Positions 24,820-35,398 of a stretch of 64,000 bases of DNA are shown in pieces. This stretch comes from Paracamarosporium sp. OC-R06-R3 (taxonomy: Eukaryota > Ascomycota > Dothideomycetes > Pleosporales > Didymosphaeriaceae). The notes beneath the pieces were generated by a model that saw nothing but the letters and a program-made list of their open reading frames with translations, was not told the origin of the DNA and did no database searches. The translations under genes were made by a program, and so were the position numbers. Within the stretch, counting starts at the first letter, position 1; every line of letters starts with the position of its first letter. Location: positions 408,700-472,699 of the forward strand of contig JACVRA010000175.1 of assembly GCA_019828545.1 (NCBI GenBank), written 5' to 3'.

Positions 24820-26018
24820 TTCAAAACACCAGGGACATTAAAAAAGTCATCGAAGTCCGCCAATGGCTCTTCCGCTTCACTCCAAATCCACTACCCGCCT
24901 TCCAATATGCCTGTGGTCTTCCCTCGGCTTGCCACCATCCTAAAAGAATCGCCTCACACCATATGTGTTCCCTGTCTCCGGTCTAAAGACACTAAAATGC
25001 GACATTCAGGACCTCGACGTGCTGCTCAAGAGATTGACCAAGAAACCATTAAATGTGCGTGAGCCTCTGTTCGAATTCAAAACTAGGTAAATTCCTATGT
25101 TATGGCTCTCCCGGTCCGTTCCAAAACTACGAGTCATGGAATACATGCTCGTGGGCTTTCTTCTGGCTTATCACCGATTTCCACAAAGGAAGAGCTAACA
25201 TCACTATGTGGTGGTTCCTGGATCCGGTATCGAGACGAGAAAGACGAATGTGGGGTGGTACTTGGTGCGTGATGGAAAGGAGACGATATCACCAACATGT
25301 GTGTGAACCTATCCGAAGGTTCAAAAGCCTACTTGGTCTCCTATAACTTTCTTGGTTCGTTTTAAAACTTTAGTCACACGATACATGTGTCTGTGGGCTT
25401 TCTTCCTGCTTGCCTCCGACCTTCAAAGAAAGAACGAACATCACTATGTGTGTTCCCTGGGTCTGGGCCGGAGAAGACAAAAGAGGTGGTTCTGCACTTG
25501 ATGTGTTAAAAAGGATACTGAGGGACGAATAATCTGCGTGAACTTCTGTGGGAATTTAAAACAATCAAGCGGTCTTCCGATGGCTCGTCTGCTTCCTTCA
25601 AAAGCAATAAAATTACAACTTTATGTGCTTGTGGGATTTCTGTCCGGCTTGAATCGACATCCTATAAAAGAAACCAAGAACGCAATCGGATGCGTGCTTC
25701 CTGGCTGTAGGCCTAGGATATAAAAAAACATTTTGGCATTTAACATATAGTGGAAAAAAGCGACGATCTGAAGCATATATGCGAGCTTCTGTGGAGTATC
25801 AAATTCGCTTGCTGGAAGAAAATGTCTCTGCCACTTCGTCTTAAAATGATCATGTCTTCTACGCATGCGCTCGCCAACAGGTAGTCCGACTAAAATCACC
25901 GTCCTCTGAAAACGAAAAGAGTGCCTGACTATGCGTGTTTCGTGGCTGGGGGTTTGGAAACAAAAACAATACATCATGGAGTACATGATCTATGGAAAGA
26001 CCCAGAAATGTTTGAATA
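24820..26018. repeat. Degenerate tandem array of about 240-bp units (five recognisable copies)
   Basis: Five diverged units start near 24820, 25055, 25299, 25535 and 25779, a spacing of 235-244 bp. The landmarks recur in the same order in most units. They are TGCGTGAACTTCTGT-like, then a TTCAAAA-like spot, then CCnATGGCTC..CTTCC, then CnTGTGGGCTTTCTTC-GGCTTG, then TnTGTGTTCCCTGG-TC-GG. The last two units are the most eroded. No open reading frame is shared between units, so this is a non-coding satellite-like array. Similar fragments may continue weakly to about 28.6 kb, but I could not align them confidently by eye. Confidence 0.75.
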
Positions 26019-29000
26019 TGTGCATTTTGCTGTACGCGGGTTGGTAAAAAGGCACAGAACGTTCGGGCACATAGGTTGGCCTGGGGTGTCTTCGACGCTT
26101 CGATCGGGGTGGTAAAAGTCCAAAACGAATTTGGTATGAGAGAGAAGTGAAAGTTGGCGTTTTCGACACTATGGTGCCTGCCAGGGGGTGGGATAGGCAT
26201 TGCCGTCAGACGGAACTAAGAGGAAGAATGAACAATAAAAAAAGCCCATGAGGGAGAGCGTGCCGATCGTTTCCCCCCCCCCTGTCAAAGTTTGGAATCC
26301 TTAATCAATGAAACTAGTCAGAAAAGTCAGTAGGTGTTCGTATGGGAGAAAATTAAAAGAATGGAAAGATATTTTGGTGAGGGAGTGGACCGAGATTCTT
26401 TGCCATGTGCCAAAATTGGACCGGATCCATTACGTGTTATATGCTTTGGAAAAGCAGTATAAAGATCTGTGTGGAAGGGGAGTAAACTACGAAGGCTGGT
26501 ATACATGGTGGCTTCGATATGGCCTTCGCAATGGATACCGGTCTCTCCAAAAACATTACCCGTAATAACATCCGCGTCTACCAAGAATTGCGCCACCAGT
26601 CCCATGAACTTATAGGCTTCAAGCAACTATCAAGAGGAGCCGTGGGGAGCGCGTTTCTCGAACGGACACGAACACGAAACTCTTCGACAAACCGCGATGT
26701 CAAGAGCCATACTCTCCAGGGCAAAATATGGCTTTTGCAGTGGCACGTGTTATCTACTATCACCCTACACAGACCATGCCGGTCGTCCGCCTGTTCCTAT
26801 CACTACCACAATTGGAAAATGCTTAACATATGCTGCTTCGCGCTCTAATGCTTTCTACACTACTTCAGGAGCGTGACTAAAAGGAATGAAGTATATTTTA
26901 TGTGGTCTATCCTAATTTCAAATAAGCCTAGGAAAAGAACTATGTCTGCCTCTCCTTCATCTACTTGCATGATTGAACCCAACTTCAGATAGTCTATTTA
27001 TTGACAAAGCGATTCTTCTTTCGTTTGCAAAACAGCATTTCGCAAGACTAGACAAAATCGAACAGAATCTAGGCCTCACTGGTTCAGACTTTTGTTTGTC
27101 TCACAAAAGGTCGGACAAACTTAGTCTATAAAATCTAGCACTTGCACACGTAGTCTTCTCCTCCACACACTTCTTCAGTGAAGGGAACAAAAGACACGAC
27201 TCTACCATCAATTTGGTGTTTCTTTTCTTGTTACGTATCATACAAAGAACCTCCCGGGTGAGATACTTGCGGCTTTCTCTTTGCTGTCCTCTTTCACGGC
27301 GCCTAAGTTGGACACTGTTGTAACGCATGTGTGGAAGCAAGCGGAGCACCCATACGAGTGCGGAGCGACTCAAAACCCGTAGCGATTCGTACATGGCCAT
27401 TCCGCTGCAATCCAGCCTCTACCCTTCACCGGACCTGTATTTTCTTCAACTATGATACCTTAATGGATCGGCCTCGGAACTTGAAAATACCTATCCAAGA
27501 AGCCATCCTTTTGGAATAAATGGAACCGCCAATATATGCGCAGCTATTCCTTACAAATATATCATTTAAAAGCTCACTACTCGGCTCTCCAAAACTTTCC
27601 AGTCATGTACCAAAAGTGGTGTCAAGGACCAGTGTGGAGAGTCGTCCAGACCCGCTCATGTATTCTGGTGGGGATTATGCAAAGCACATTGATCCGCTCA
27701 GCGTTTACCAGCAGTCAAAATGCTTGGAAGAGGAAGCGATGGTTGCCCGCGCCACTATATGAAAAGTGTTATGGCAGAATCCCCTCAAGCTTGGCTGCCA
27801 TCAAAGATGTGACTGTTCGAAAGGTATCAATCCGAAATCTTCACCTTTTTTGGACCTCGAGCACGTTGATCTACAACAACTCAGTACCTGAACCATACAA
27901 TGTGCTTTTGGCAGATATTCCTATCTTGAGGACTAAAACTTTATCCAATTCACCTCATGGAATTACCAGTTGTTGTGAGCTCATCTACAATTTCTGGAAA
28001 CAACCCACGATGCGCGTTCAAAGAAACCCACTCAGAACTCACTAGAGCAAATCTGTCATCGCTACAACGATGATATCCGCGTCTCTAAAAGCACGTCTCA
28101 TCAAGTTGATGCGCGGCCGACTGCCGACTACATCGCACATCACAATACGTTCCCTTTCAAACAAGCTTAGCAACACGTAATGCCTTGGGAACGTTGCTAA
28201 AATATACATGAGTAACTTCACGACCCAAAGGATAACTCTAAGTATCAATGTGCCTGCCCGCCGCATTTTTCCCAGCCGCCAAAACTACATTTACTGTTGG
28301 AGTAGTTGGTGTTTCCAGCTACGGCGCTCTTTCAAAACCTCTCTAAGAGCGCTAAGTTCCTTCGGATCGCTGCTCTAAAATGTCAATCGCTATGCAAGCA
28401 TGCGCTCGGCTGTTCCCAAACTCCACATCAAATCAACTATGCCGCCCAGTGTGGGGGCTTTCCACATCGAAGTTCGGCTTCTAAATGTATAAACGAGATA
28501 TAAATCTTTTAGAAAAAAACGCGAAATTTCTGGATCATGGATAAATCCGGTCCAAAAACTCCTGAAGCGGTTGACCACGAAAACCCACAACAGATATGCA
28601 GCATGTGCTCTTCCACAAACCCATTTCAATTATATATCCATACCAACCGCTACATGACCAATCTCGAGTACCCGAAAACAATCCTCGAATAGCTTGGTGT
28701 GAACATCCCCACACCTTCCCTCCAAACTAACCCCCTCCCGACCCGAAGATCAGAACAACAGCCTTCATGAGCTTCCTGTCTCTTCCCCCCGTACATCTTC
28801 CAATCCATCTCCAATATCAACTTTCACGTATACCTTCACATCCACCACCTCAAAACACTAAAACTCTCGCATAACGCTTCCACGAGCCAGAAAACGACGC
28901 AGCGATGCTTAAACGCCGCGCAGACCCACAAAACAGTCACCCAAGAAAATGCGATGTGTCCGGAACCACAAAGCGTCTTAACTGCCAACTTCAACAATAT

Positions 29001-29600
29001 ATGTGCCGAGCACCTGTCTCCCCACCGAGCACAAAAACGCAGACTATTGTAATTTACGGAGCAGACGTTGCGCCGCGGCGCTCCATAACATTCGATCTCG
29101 TCATTCATGAGATCCCGTCGCTGGATTCGCGTATGCGAACGAGTTAAGACGGTGAAGTCTAGGTGATGGAGATATGGCGAACTAAAGAAGTCTAGGTATT
29201 AGGGATATAGCGGACTAGAATATGGAAGGAAGGAAAGGCATGTGTAGGCGTTGAAAATATGTCGTTGTGATGAGGTGTGGATGTAGAGATATTATTGCGA
29301 TCGACCCGCCTTTCAGAATCACAACACGGCACGAACAGAATCATGTGGTGTGGGGGGTTGGCAACAGATCTACACATCCATTGAACAAGAGTGCATGCAG
29401 TATTGTAAATACCTAGTTCATTTACTTGATAAGAAATTTTGAGAAATTTTGAGTAAGACGCCGAAGCGCATAAGCAGACGAGTACCGCCCCAAACCTGTT
29501 TTCCCACGCCCGTATCCCCGGGAGTGATAGTATTGACACGATAGAATGTATTTTTTGTGATTGGTTCGATGAATCGCGCTCTTTAGACACGTACCTGTGA
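26019..29600. other. Gene-free, AT-leaning region after the repeat array
   Basis: I see no gene in these 3.6 kb. Open frames up to 169 codons (27536-28045 plus) have no recognisable domains. A run of ten C occurs at 26273-26282. Some phrases near 27585 and 28376 resemble parts of the 240-bp unit. The right end (29160-29600) is the 3' flank of the ABC transporter gene. Confidence 0.5.
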
Positions 29601-32600
29601 TTAATCCTCTTGGTTTGTGTCCTTACGAGCCCCATCCAATGTCCCAGGCGTATGATGCACAATCCCCTCCCCACCACCTTCCAGCTCATCTCTTAAAATC
29701 GGATGACTCCTCAGCGCGGTATCGCGTCCCGGAGACTGCGGCGACGAAACCACTATCTCACGCCCGAGGCTATCCCTCGCTCGAACGGGCGTCGTTAGCG
29801 GTGAAATGCTGATTGGGATACGGCTCCGCGGAGAAGCATGGCGGGAAGACGGAGAATCTTTCGATGCTAGTTTAAGTGCAGGGGAAATAGGATCTTGTGT
29901 TTGAGCGCGGTTAGGTGCACGGGGGCCCATAGGGTCATGTAATTGCCAGATGTCTTGCGTTGACACACGGATAGGTGACATGGGCGCTGAGATATGCCGC
30001 GTCTGAACCCTACTTGGGGACCCTACTGGAGACGTAGCGCTGGCCTTTCTGCCAATACGAGATGACCTGAGACGAGAGCGGGACGGGCGGCGTGAGAACG
30101 TAAGCGATGGACTAGCTTCGGTTGCTTGGGGAGACACGACACGGATAGGTGACATATTCTCGTCATCGTCGTCGTCGTCATCAGTGTAGTCAGTGTCCTC
30201 AGCCCGTTTCTTGAGTTTCTCTTTTAGATTGCGTATCCTCCTTCGCATTCCCACGAGTTCTTCTTCGACTGGCTTGCTGCTGCTCGACCCATCGACTTGC
30301 AGAATATCGGCAGGGCCGTCGCTGTCATCGTCATTGCCATCGTCGTTGTCATCGTCGCTATCACTATCTTCAGATGGGATGGAACACCGAATACCTTCTT
30401 GCTCTTCTGTGGCTTGTGACTCGACTTGTATCAAGTCGTGCTTGAGCCTTTTTACCGTCTGCGTTTTGCTCCAGAGCTGAAAGTACTTTCCATGCTTCTC
30501 CAAAAGCTCGTCATGTGTGCCACGCTCAGCGATGGTGCCTCTTTCAAGGACGAAGATCTGGTCAGCGTGTTGCACCGTTGAAAGTCGATGAGCGACGATA
30601 AGAGTCGTGCGACCCCTACAGATCCTGTCGAACGATTCTTGTATCTCTGATTCAGCGACATTGTCGATACTTGAGGTAGCCTCATCAAGAACGACAATTT
30701 TTGGATTGCGCAGGAAGAGCTGGGCAATAGCAAGTCGTTGTCGTTCGCCTCCTGAAAGCTTTATACCTCGCTCCCCAACAATTGTATTGTAACCCATTGG
30801 AAATCTCATGATCTGGTCGTGGATTGCAGCATCCTTGCAAGCAGCTATGACTTCGGCATCGCTAGCTCCTAAGCGCACATACCGAACATTTTCCAATATT
30901 GTATCGTTGTTGAACACTGGCTCCTGTCGAACAATCCCAACAGCATCTCGCAAACTCCTTTGTGTGACCCGTCGAATGTCTTGATCATCAATAAGGATAG
31001 CCCCTTCAGTGACGTCGTAGGCGCGAAAGAGCAACTTATCGCAGGTCGTGGTCTTGCCGCTACCAGACTGACCAACAAAGGCAACTGTAGAGCCGGGCTC
31101 GATAGTGAAGTCAAGGTTGTTTATTACGCGATTATCTCCATCGTAAGAGAAAGAAACGTCCCGATACTCCACTTTCCCCTCACGGAAAAGAAGATCCCGA
31201 GCGCCTTCATCGTCGAACACAGTTGGACTCGTCTGCATGAGCTGTCGCAATCGTTCAACGTCAACAAGGACTTGGGCGAGAGAGTGGTAAAAGTGCGCTA
31301 ATTTGAAGAGTGGGTTGGTGAAGAAGCCCCAGTAAAATAGGAGCGCAACGAAATTTCCAACCGCATCTTTTGTGTGCGTGGTCATGTGTGCGGTGCGTAG
31401 GATGATGCCGAGATATCCCAAAGTTACCACTAGTGTCTGACAGATTCGCATGATCATGGTTAGATCGTAATTGTACGCTTGTTCGCTCAGTTCTTGTTGA
31501 CTAAGAGTTTTGAGGCGATTATGCTGGTAGTCTTGCCGGTTAAGATAGAAGGTGGACATCCAGTTCGCAATGGCCTCATGCAGAACATTCCATTCAATAC
31601 GCGACGTCTCTCGGTACCTTCGACGAGCTTCTGCACACAGAGCCGTGCCCTTATATGTCACTATGCCATAGAATACATATGTAGATGCCAGTATCAGTGC
31701 CACGTACACGTCGAACAGGTATGTGACATAAGCGAGCGCAGCCACTATATCCAGCACAAGTGGAAGGGTGCTCTCAACAAAATCATCCACGAATTGGTTG
31801 ATGACCTGACCTTGTCCAATTGCGGCTATGATTTCTCCGGTCTGCTTGTTTTCATGGAATGCATAGGATAGGCCAGCAACATGTGAGGCAAGTGACAGCA
31901 ACAAGTCCAGGTAGCTCCCGTAGAAGAGTCTAACGCTTAGCCATTTTCTTGCAGGCTCGAGCACAACCTCGTAGGGAATTTTGACAGCAAAGATGAAGAC
32001 TAGTATCTGTCGGGAGAGCGTGCTATCGGTGTGGTTGTTACTGATGGCCTGCACAATGTTGCCAAGAAGTCGAGGACCAAGTAGCTGGGAGACTCTGCCG
32101 CCGACCATGAGCAAAAACATGACCAAGGCGTAGAACTTCCGTCGTCGATCTCTGAAAGGGATGATATACGGCAAGAGGAACTTGACCTCTCGCAAGTAAG
32201 CCCACCAGCCACCGATTTTTTCGACGTGCTTCTCCTGTTCCGACGTTGGGGGTACTCCATCCGTTCCGTACTTATCATGCTTGTCGTTTTCCAAGTCGTC
32301 ATCTGAATTGGGTACATGGCCCTCATCTGGCGAGTGCAGGAGAGGCTCTCGTTCGGAGTTTCTCGGCAAGGCCTTTCTGGTCGATGCGACGACGAAAAGA
32401 CAGAGAAACAGGAGCGAGGCGATCCGGAGGAGGCTGATTGACAATTGGATGAATGTGAAAGGACCCTTGCGAGCTGACCTGAAGGATAAGAAACAAACGG
32501 CTGTGTCAAGAAACAATGCGAGTGCCCATGTTGCCAGATTCGGCAGCCAATACAGCCTTTTCGCGTCGAATTGGATTAGGGAAATAATCAGCCACATCAA

Positions 32601-32876
32601 AAAATTCAGAGTCGTATAGGCAACGACATCCGGTTCCGTTGTCCGATGAGCTTCAAACGTGGCGCGGAACACTTGGATGGATCCCTCGAAGAAATGAAAT
32701 ACACATATCACGGCAGCGATATGCTTGGACAAGGCTCGTTGCGACGCGTTGAGGATGGTTCGTCGTGAAGGCGGGACGAAGCAAGCGGTGGCAGCAGCAA
32801 CGGAAACTGCGCAGGCGGCAATCATGAAGGGGGACAAGTAGTGGAGCGTGCGGAGGTAGCCGCTTGCTGGAGCCAT
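29601..32876 (-). CDS. HMT1-like ABC half-transporter (ABCB type, vacuolar/organellar)
   Basis: A single exon on the minus strand encodes 1,091 residues. An N-terminal membrane region of about five helices (residues 1-165) precedes the canonical six-helix ABC domain (about 235-535), the layout of the Hmt1/ATM1 group. The nucleotide-binding domain has Walker A GQSGSGKTT near residue 600, the signature LSGGERQ near 705, Walker B IVVLDEATSS near 727 and the H-loop AHRLST near 760. A long tail of about 250 residues follows. It has Asp/Ser-rich acidic stretches and many SP/TP and RxxS sites, so it is probably disordered and phosphorylated. Relatives move metal-thiol or phytochelatin/glutathione conjugates into the vacuole; the substrate here is inferred from family only. 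As a half-transporter it should act as a dimer. Confidence 0.93.
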   Translation of the reverse strand: MAPASGYLRTLHYLSPFMIAACAVSVAAATACFVPPSRRTILNASQRALSKHIAAVICVFHFFEGSIQVFRATFEAHRTTEPDVVAYTTLNFLMWLIISLIQFDAKRLYWLPNLATWALALFLDTAVCFLSFRSARKGPFTFIQLSISLLRIASLLFLCLFVVASTRKALPRNSEREPLLHSPDEGHVPNSDDDLENDKHDKYGTDGVPPTSEQEKHVEKIGGWWAYLREVKFLLPYIIPFRDRRRKFYALVMFLLMVGGRVSQLLGPRLLGNIVQAISNNHTDSTLSRQILVFIFAVKIPYEVVLEPARKWLSVRLFYGSYLDLLLSLASHVAGLSYAFHENKQTGEIIAAIGQGQVINQFVDDFVESTLPLVLDIVAALAYVTYLFDVYVALILASTYVFYGIVTYKGTALCAEARRRYRETSRIEWNVLHEAIANWMSTFYLNRQDYQHNRLKTLSQQELSEQAYNYDLTMIMRICQTLVVTLGYLGIILRTAHMTTHTKDAVGNFVALLFYWGFFTNPLFKLAHFYHSLAQVLVDVERLRQLMQTSPTVFDDEGARDLLFREGKVEYRDVSFSYDGDNRVINNLDFTIEPGSTVAFVGQSGSGKTTTCDKLLFRAYDVTEGAILIDDQDIRRVTQRSLRDAVGIVRQEPVFNNDTILENVRYVRLGASDAEVIAACKDAAIHDQIMRFPMGYNTIVGERGIKLSGGERQRLAIAQLFLRNPKIVVLDEATSSIDNVAESEIQESFDRICRGRTTLIVAHRLSTVQHADQIFVLERGTIAERGTHDELLEKHGKYFQLWSKTQTVKRLKHDLIQVESQATEEQEGIRCSIPSEDSDSDDDNDDGNDDDSDGPADILQVDGSSSSKPVEEELVGMRRRIRNLKEKLKKRAEDTDYTDDDDDDDENMSPIRVVSPQATEASPSLTFSRRPSRSRLRSSRIGRKASATSPVGSPSRVQTRHISAPMSPIRVSTQDIWQLHDPMGPRAPNRAQTQDPISPALKLASKDSPSSRHASPRSRIPISISPLTTPVRARDSLGREIVVSSPQSPGRDTALRSHPILRDELEGGGEGIVHHTPGTLDGARKDTNQED

Positions 32877-34251
32877 GGTGACCTGCTACTGGATTATATA
32901 CAGCCCCGGGCGGGAGTCGTGAGGAGTCGAAAAGAAAAGAAAGGAAATGTGAGTCGTGCTGCCTTGCTCATCGCTATCCGGCGAAACTCTGAAGAGACTG
33001 GATGAATGAGGCAGGAAGAGCCACGCGTCTGGCACAGCCGGACGCTGGAAGGCAGTTGCAAGGCGTCGACCCTTCCCGGAGCGCGCTTTCTACTGGACGT
33101 GACCAGGATGACGCGCTTGGTATTTGAACAAGCCCGAGAGCATGCCAGAAGCCGGGCCGAGGGCTTGAGGATGCGTTGTGCAGTAAGCTTTGGCTGCGAG
33201 AGGCGTCTATAGCGGAGAATCGCCTAGACTGGTAGAGAAAGGCTGGCCTGGTAAGGTGAGGTTGGTGCTGAATTCTCAAAACGCACTAGTGGCTCGGCCC
33301 GCTACCCCAGCCAATCCCCACCCACCCTCCTGACTACGATCAGCAATACTTGTGCCCTTTGACGACTTTTCGTCTCCATTTACTGCATCTTTGTATATAA
33401 CGGAGCAGGGGATACGCCAATAGCGCGAAAGGGTTATCGAACACTCGGGTGATCGGTCTGTTGCATGCAGGAATCACGTTAGCATGCATGTGCATAAATC
33501 AATCACAAGACGGGAACCTGCATTGTACGGGCACCATCTGCGCCCATCTCCGAGAGCACCTCGTATGGTTGGAGCAGCTGCGTACCTTCGCGTGGGATGT
33601 CTACGTAAGGCTCAGCCCGGCTGCAAAACCACTGGCCTAGGATGTCTGCCTCACTCGTGTTTCGCGCATGTTCGTTGGCCGCCTTACCGAAGCCCCTACC
33701 GAGCATGTATGAACAGCCTTGGAAAGATTGTCACGGAGTAGACCGTCGATACAGCTTTATACCTGTCCAATCGGCACCGACTACATGGTTAGGTCTTCGA
33801 TTATGCGATTGGGCAAAATCCGTGCGCAGTAAGCTGATTTAGATTACCTAGTTCGGAAGTCTGTAAAAGAAGCGTGGACTACCCGTAAGGAGCGGAGTCC
33901 GAGAGCCAATGACTGTGCACACCGTGTCGTATGCATGCTTTATAAAAAAACACGAACTGGCAACTAGAGGCTAATAATCCGGGAGGATTTATACTTTGAT
34001 TCACTCGCTTCCACAAACGCCACAGAGATCACCCATAAGCAATTGATCTGCACGTAGCTAGGGGCGTTCTTGGAAGCAGGCGAACGCAAATGCGACAAAC
34101 ACATGGTAACTTCACCGGACCCCGAGTGATCAAAATAATAATAAACGAATGGAATTATACTATTAGGCCCAAGCAGAACAAAGTCAGAATCCGACCTTCA
34201 TACCCAAGAGAGACCAGTCATCCTAGTCTCAGGCTCTCAATACCCAAGCAC
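32877..34251. other. Upstream region of ABC transporter and spacer
   Basis: The first few hundred bases must hold the ABC transporter promoter (an AAAAGAAAAG-rich tract at about 32929-32945). The rest shows only short random-looking frames, and no gene is supported. Confidence 0.5.
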
Positions 34252-35094
34252 TCAGTCAGCATACCCCCCACAAAAGCATTCCGGCCCGCAGAAATCGCAC
34301 ACCCATGCATCCCTCGCAAAGCTCCGCTCCCTTTCCAAAGCCTCCAAAGCTTTCAACATCTCTTCCTTAAGCCGATTCCTCCGCCCACACAGAGCTTCAA
34401 AGATATCTTTCTCTCGCTCGCTATCTAACGCATCAGATTGAAACTCGCAAGCAGACTCAACCTCGCAAGCAGACTCAACCTCGTAAGCAGCTTGAAACTC
34501 ACAAGCCGACTCGAAATCGCAAGTGGATTCCACCTCGCTGTCCCATCCGATCTCGCCACTCGCCTCCACAGGCGAAAAAAACACCCCCCCAGACGACCCA
34601 CTAGACACCGACCGTGGACTCGACGCCGTCTCACCAGAACCGATATCCTTCCGTGTCAGCAGCGCCGAACCCTTATCCTTGCTCGCAATCCCTCCAATCA
34701 ACTCCGCCTCTCCAATCTCCCCATACCGCTCCCGCACCACCTCCTCCCCCCACGCCGATATCCACGAAACTTTATTACCCTCATCGTCATCATCCGCCTC
34801 CTTGGATTCTACCATCAAACTGGGATGGATAGCCCCGCCCTTTGCCAGGCCCCCTGCGCCATGCCCACCCACAGCCCAACGAACGGTACTGCACGCCCAC
34901 CGCACGCATAGCGATAACAAATCGATATCGCTCTCCTCATCAAAGTCGCACACTATGCGTGCGGTGAACTGCACGACGCGCCAGGCGCGGAGGATGGCGG
35001 GGGATTTCTGGTTGTGGTGCGCGGTGAGGATGTTCATTAGATAGGCGAGGTTGGTGGACATTACGGGTATGAGGAATTGTGTTTGGGTAGGCAT
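34252..35094 (-). CDS. Hypothetical acidic protein with 6-residue repeats and C-terminal Cys motif
   Basis: A single-exon frame of 280 codons starts at an ATG at 35094. I do not recognise the family. Residues about 1-75 are ordered-looking and mildly hydrophobic (YLMNILTAHH, AILRAWRVVQFTARIVCDF). An acidic and Ser/Gly-rich middle follows. Then comes a run of six-residue repeats (consensus E-S-A-C-E-F/V), encoded by an 18-bp DNA repeat. The end has a Glu/Arg-rich helix and a short Cys cluster (CDFCGPECFCGG). Codon use and length suggest a real gene. It points towards the galactokinase promoter side but overlaps nothing. Confidence 0.6.
   Translation of the reverse strand: MPTQTQFLIPVMSTNLAYLMNILTAHHNQKSPAILRAWRVVQFTARIVCDFDEESDIDLLSLCVRWACSTVRWAVGGHGAGGLAKGGAIHPSLMVESKEADDDDEGNKVSWISAWGEEVVRERYGEIGEAELIGGIASKDKGSALLTRKDIGSGETASSPRSVSSGSSGGVFFSPVEASGEIGWDSEVESTCDFESACEFQAAYEVESACEVESACEFQSDALDSEREKDIFEALCGRRNRLKEEMLKALEALERERSFARDAWVCDFCGPECFCGGYAD
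34438..34545 (-). repeat. 18-bp coding tandem repeat, six units
   Basis: Six consecutive 18-bp units run from 34438 to 34545, diverging towards the right end. On the minus strand they encode the six-residue repeats of the hypothetical protein (E-S-A-C-E-F/V and variants). Three units retain the same Cys codon context. Confidence 0.85.
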
Positions 35095-35398
35095 TATGGT
35101 TTTGGGTTAGAATGGTAGAAAGAAAATGTTAGTAGTTAGTTGGATTATTGTGTGTAAGGATTTTTGGGATCCGAAGAGGGTTGAGACGAAGAAGTTATAT
35201 CTGTCTCGTGCCTGTTAACAATAAAATTCTTGATTTGGGATTGTAACAAGGACATTGTGTTGTGTGGTTGATGGTCCATGCTGTATAACGTTTGTCTCAT
35301 TGTGTAGCTGCTACAAAGAACTGGTATCTCTGTTGAACCCGTCGTTTCTGATCCTTTGTTCCAAATTGACTTTCACGATTCTAATTCCGCAAATAAGT
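35095..35398. other. Spacer between hypothetical gene and galactokinase
   Basis: About 300 bp, AT-rich, with no gene. It contains the promoter of the minus-strand hypothetical gene on the left and the galactokinase 3' end on the right. Confidence 0.5.

Noticed and set aside
27536..28045. 169-codon plus-strand open frame in the repeat region
   Set aside because: Contains no known motif and lies in sequence that looks like eroded repeats.
24345..29600. CRISPR-like interpretation of the 240-bp array
   Set aside because: Units are long, contiguous and degenerate, with no short identical repeats and unique spacers, and the genome is eukaryotic.
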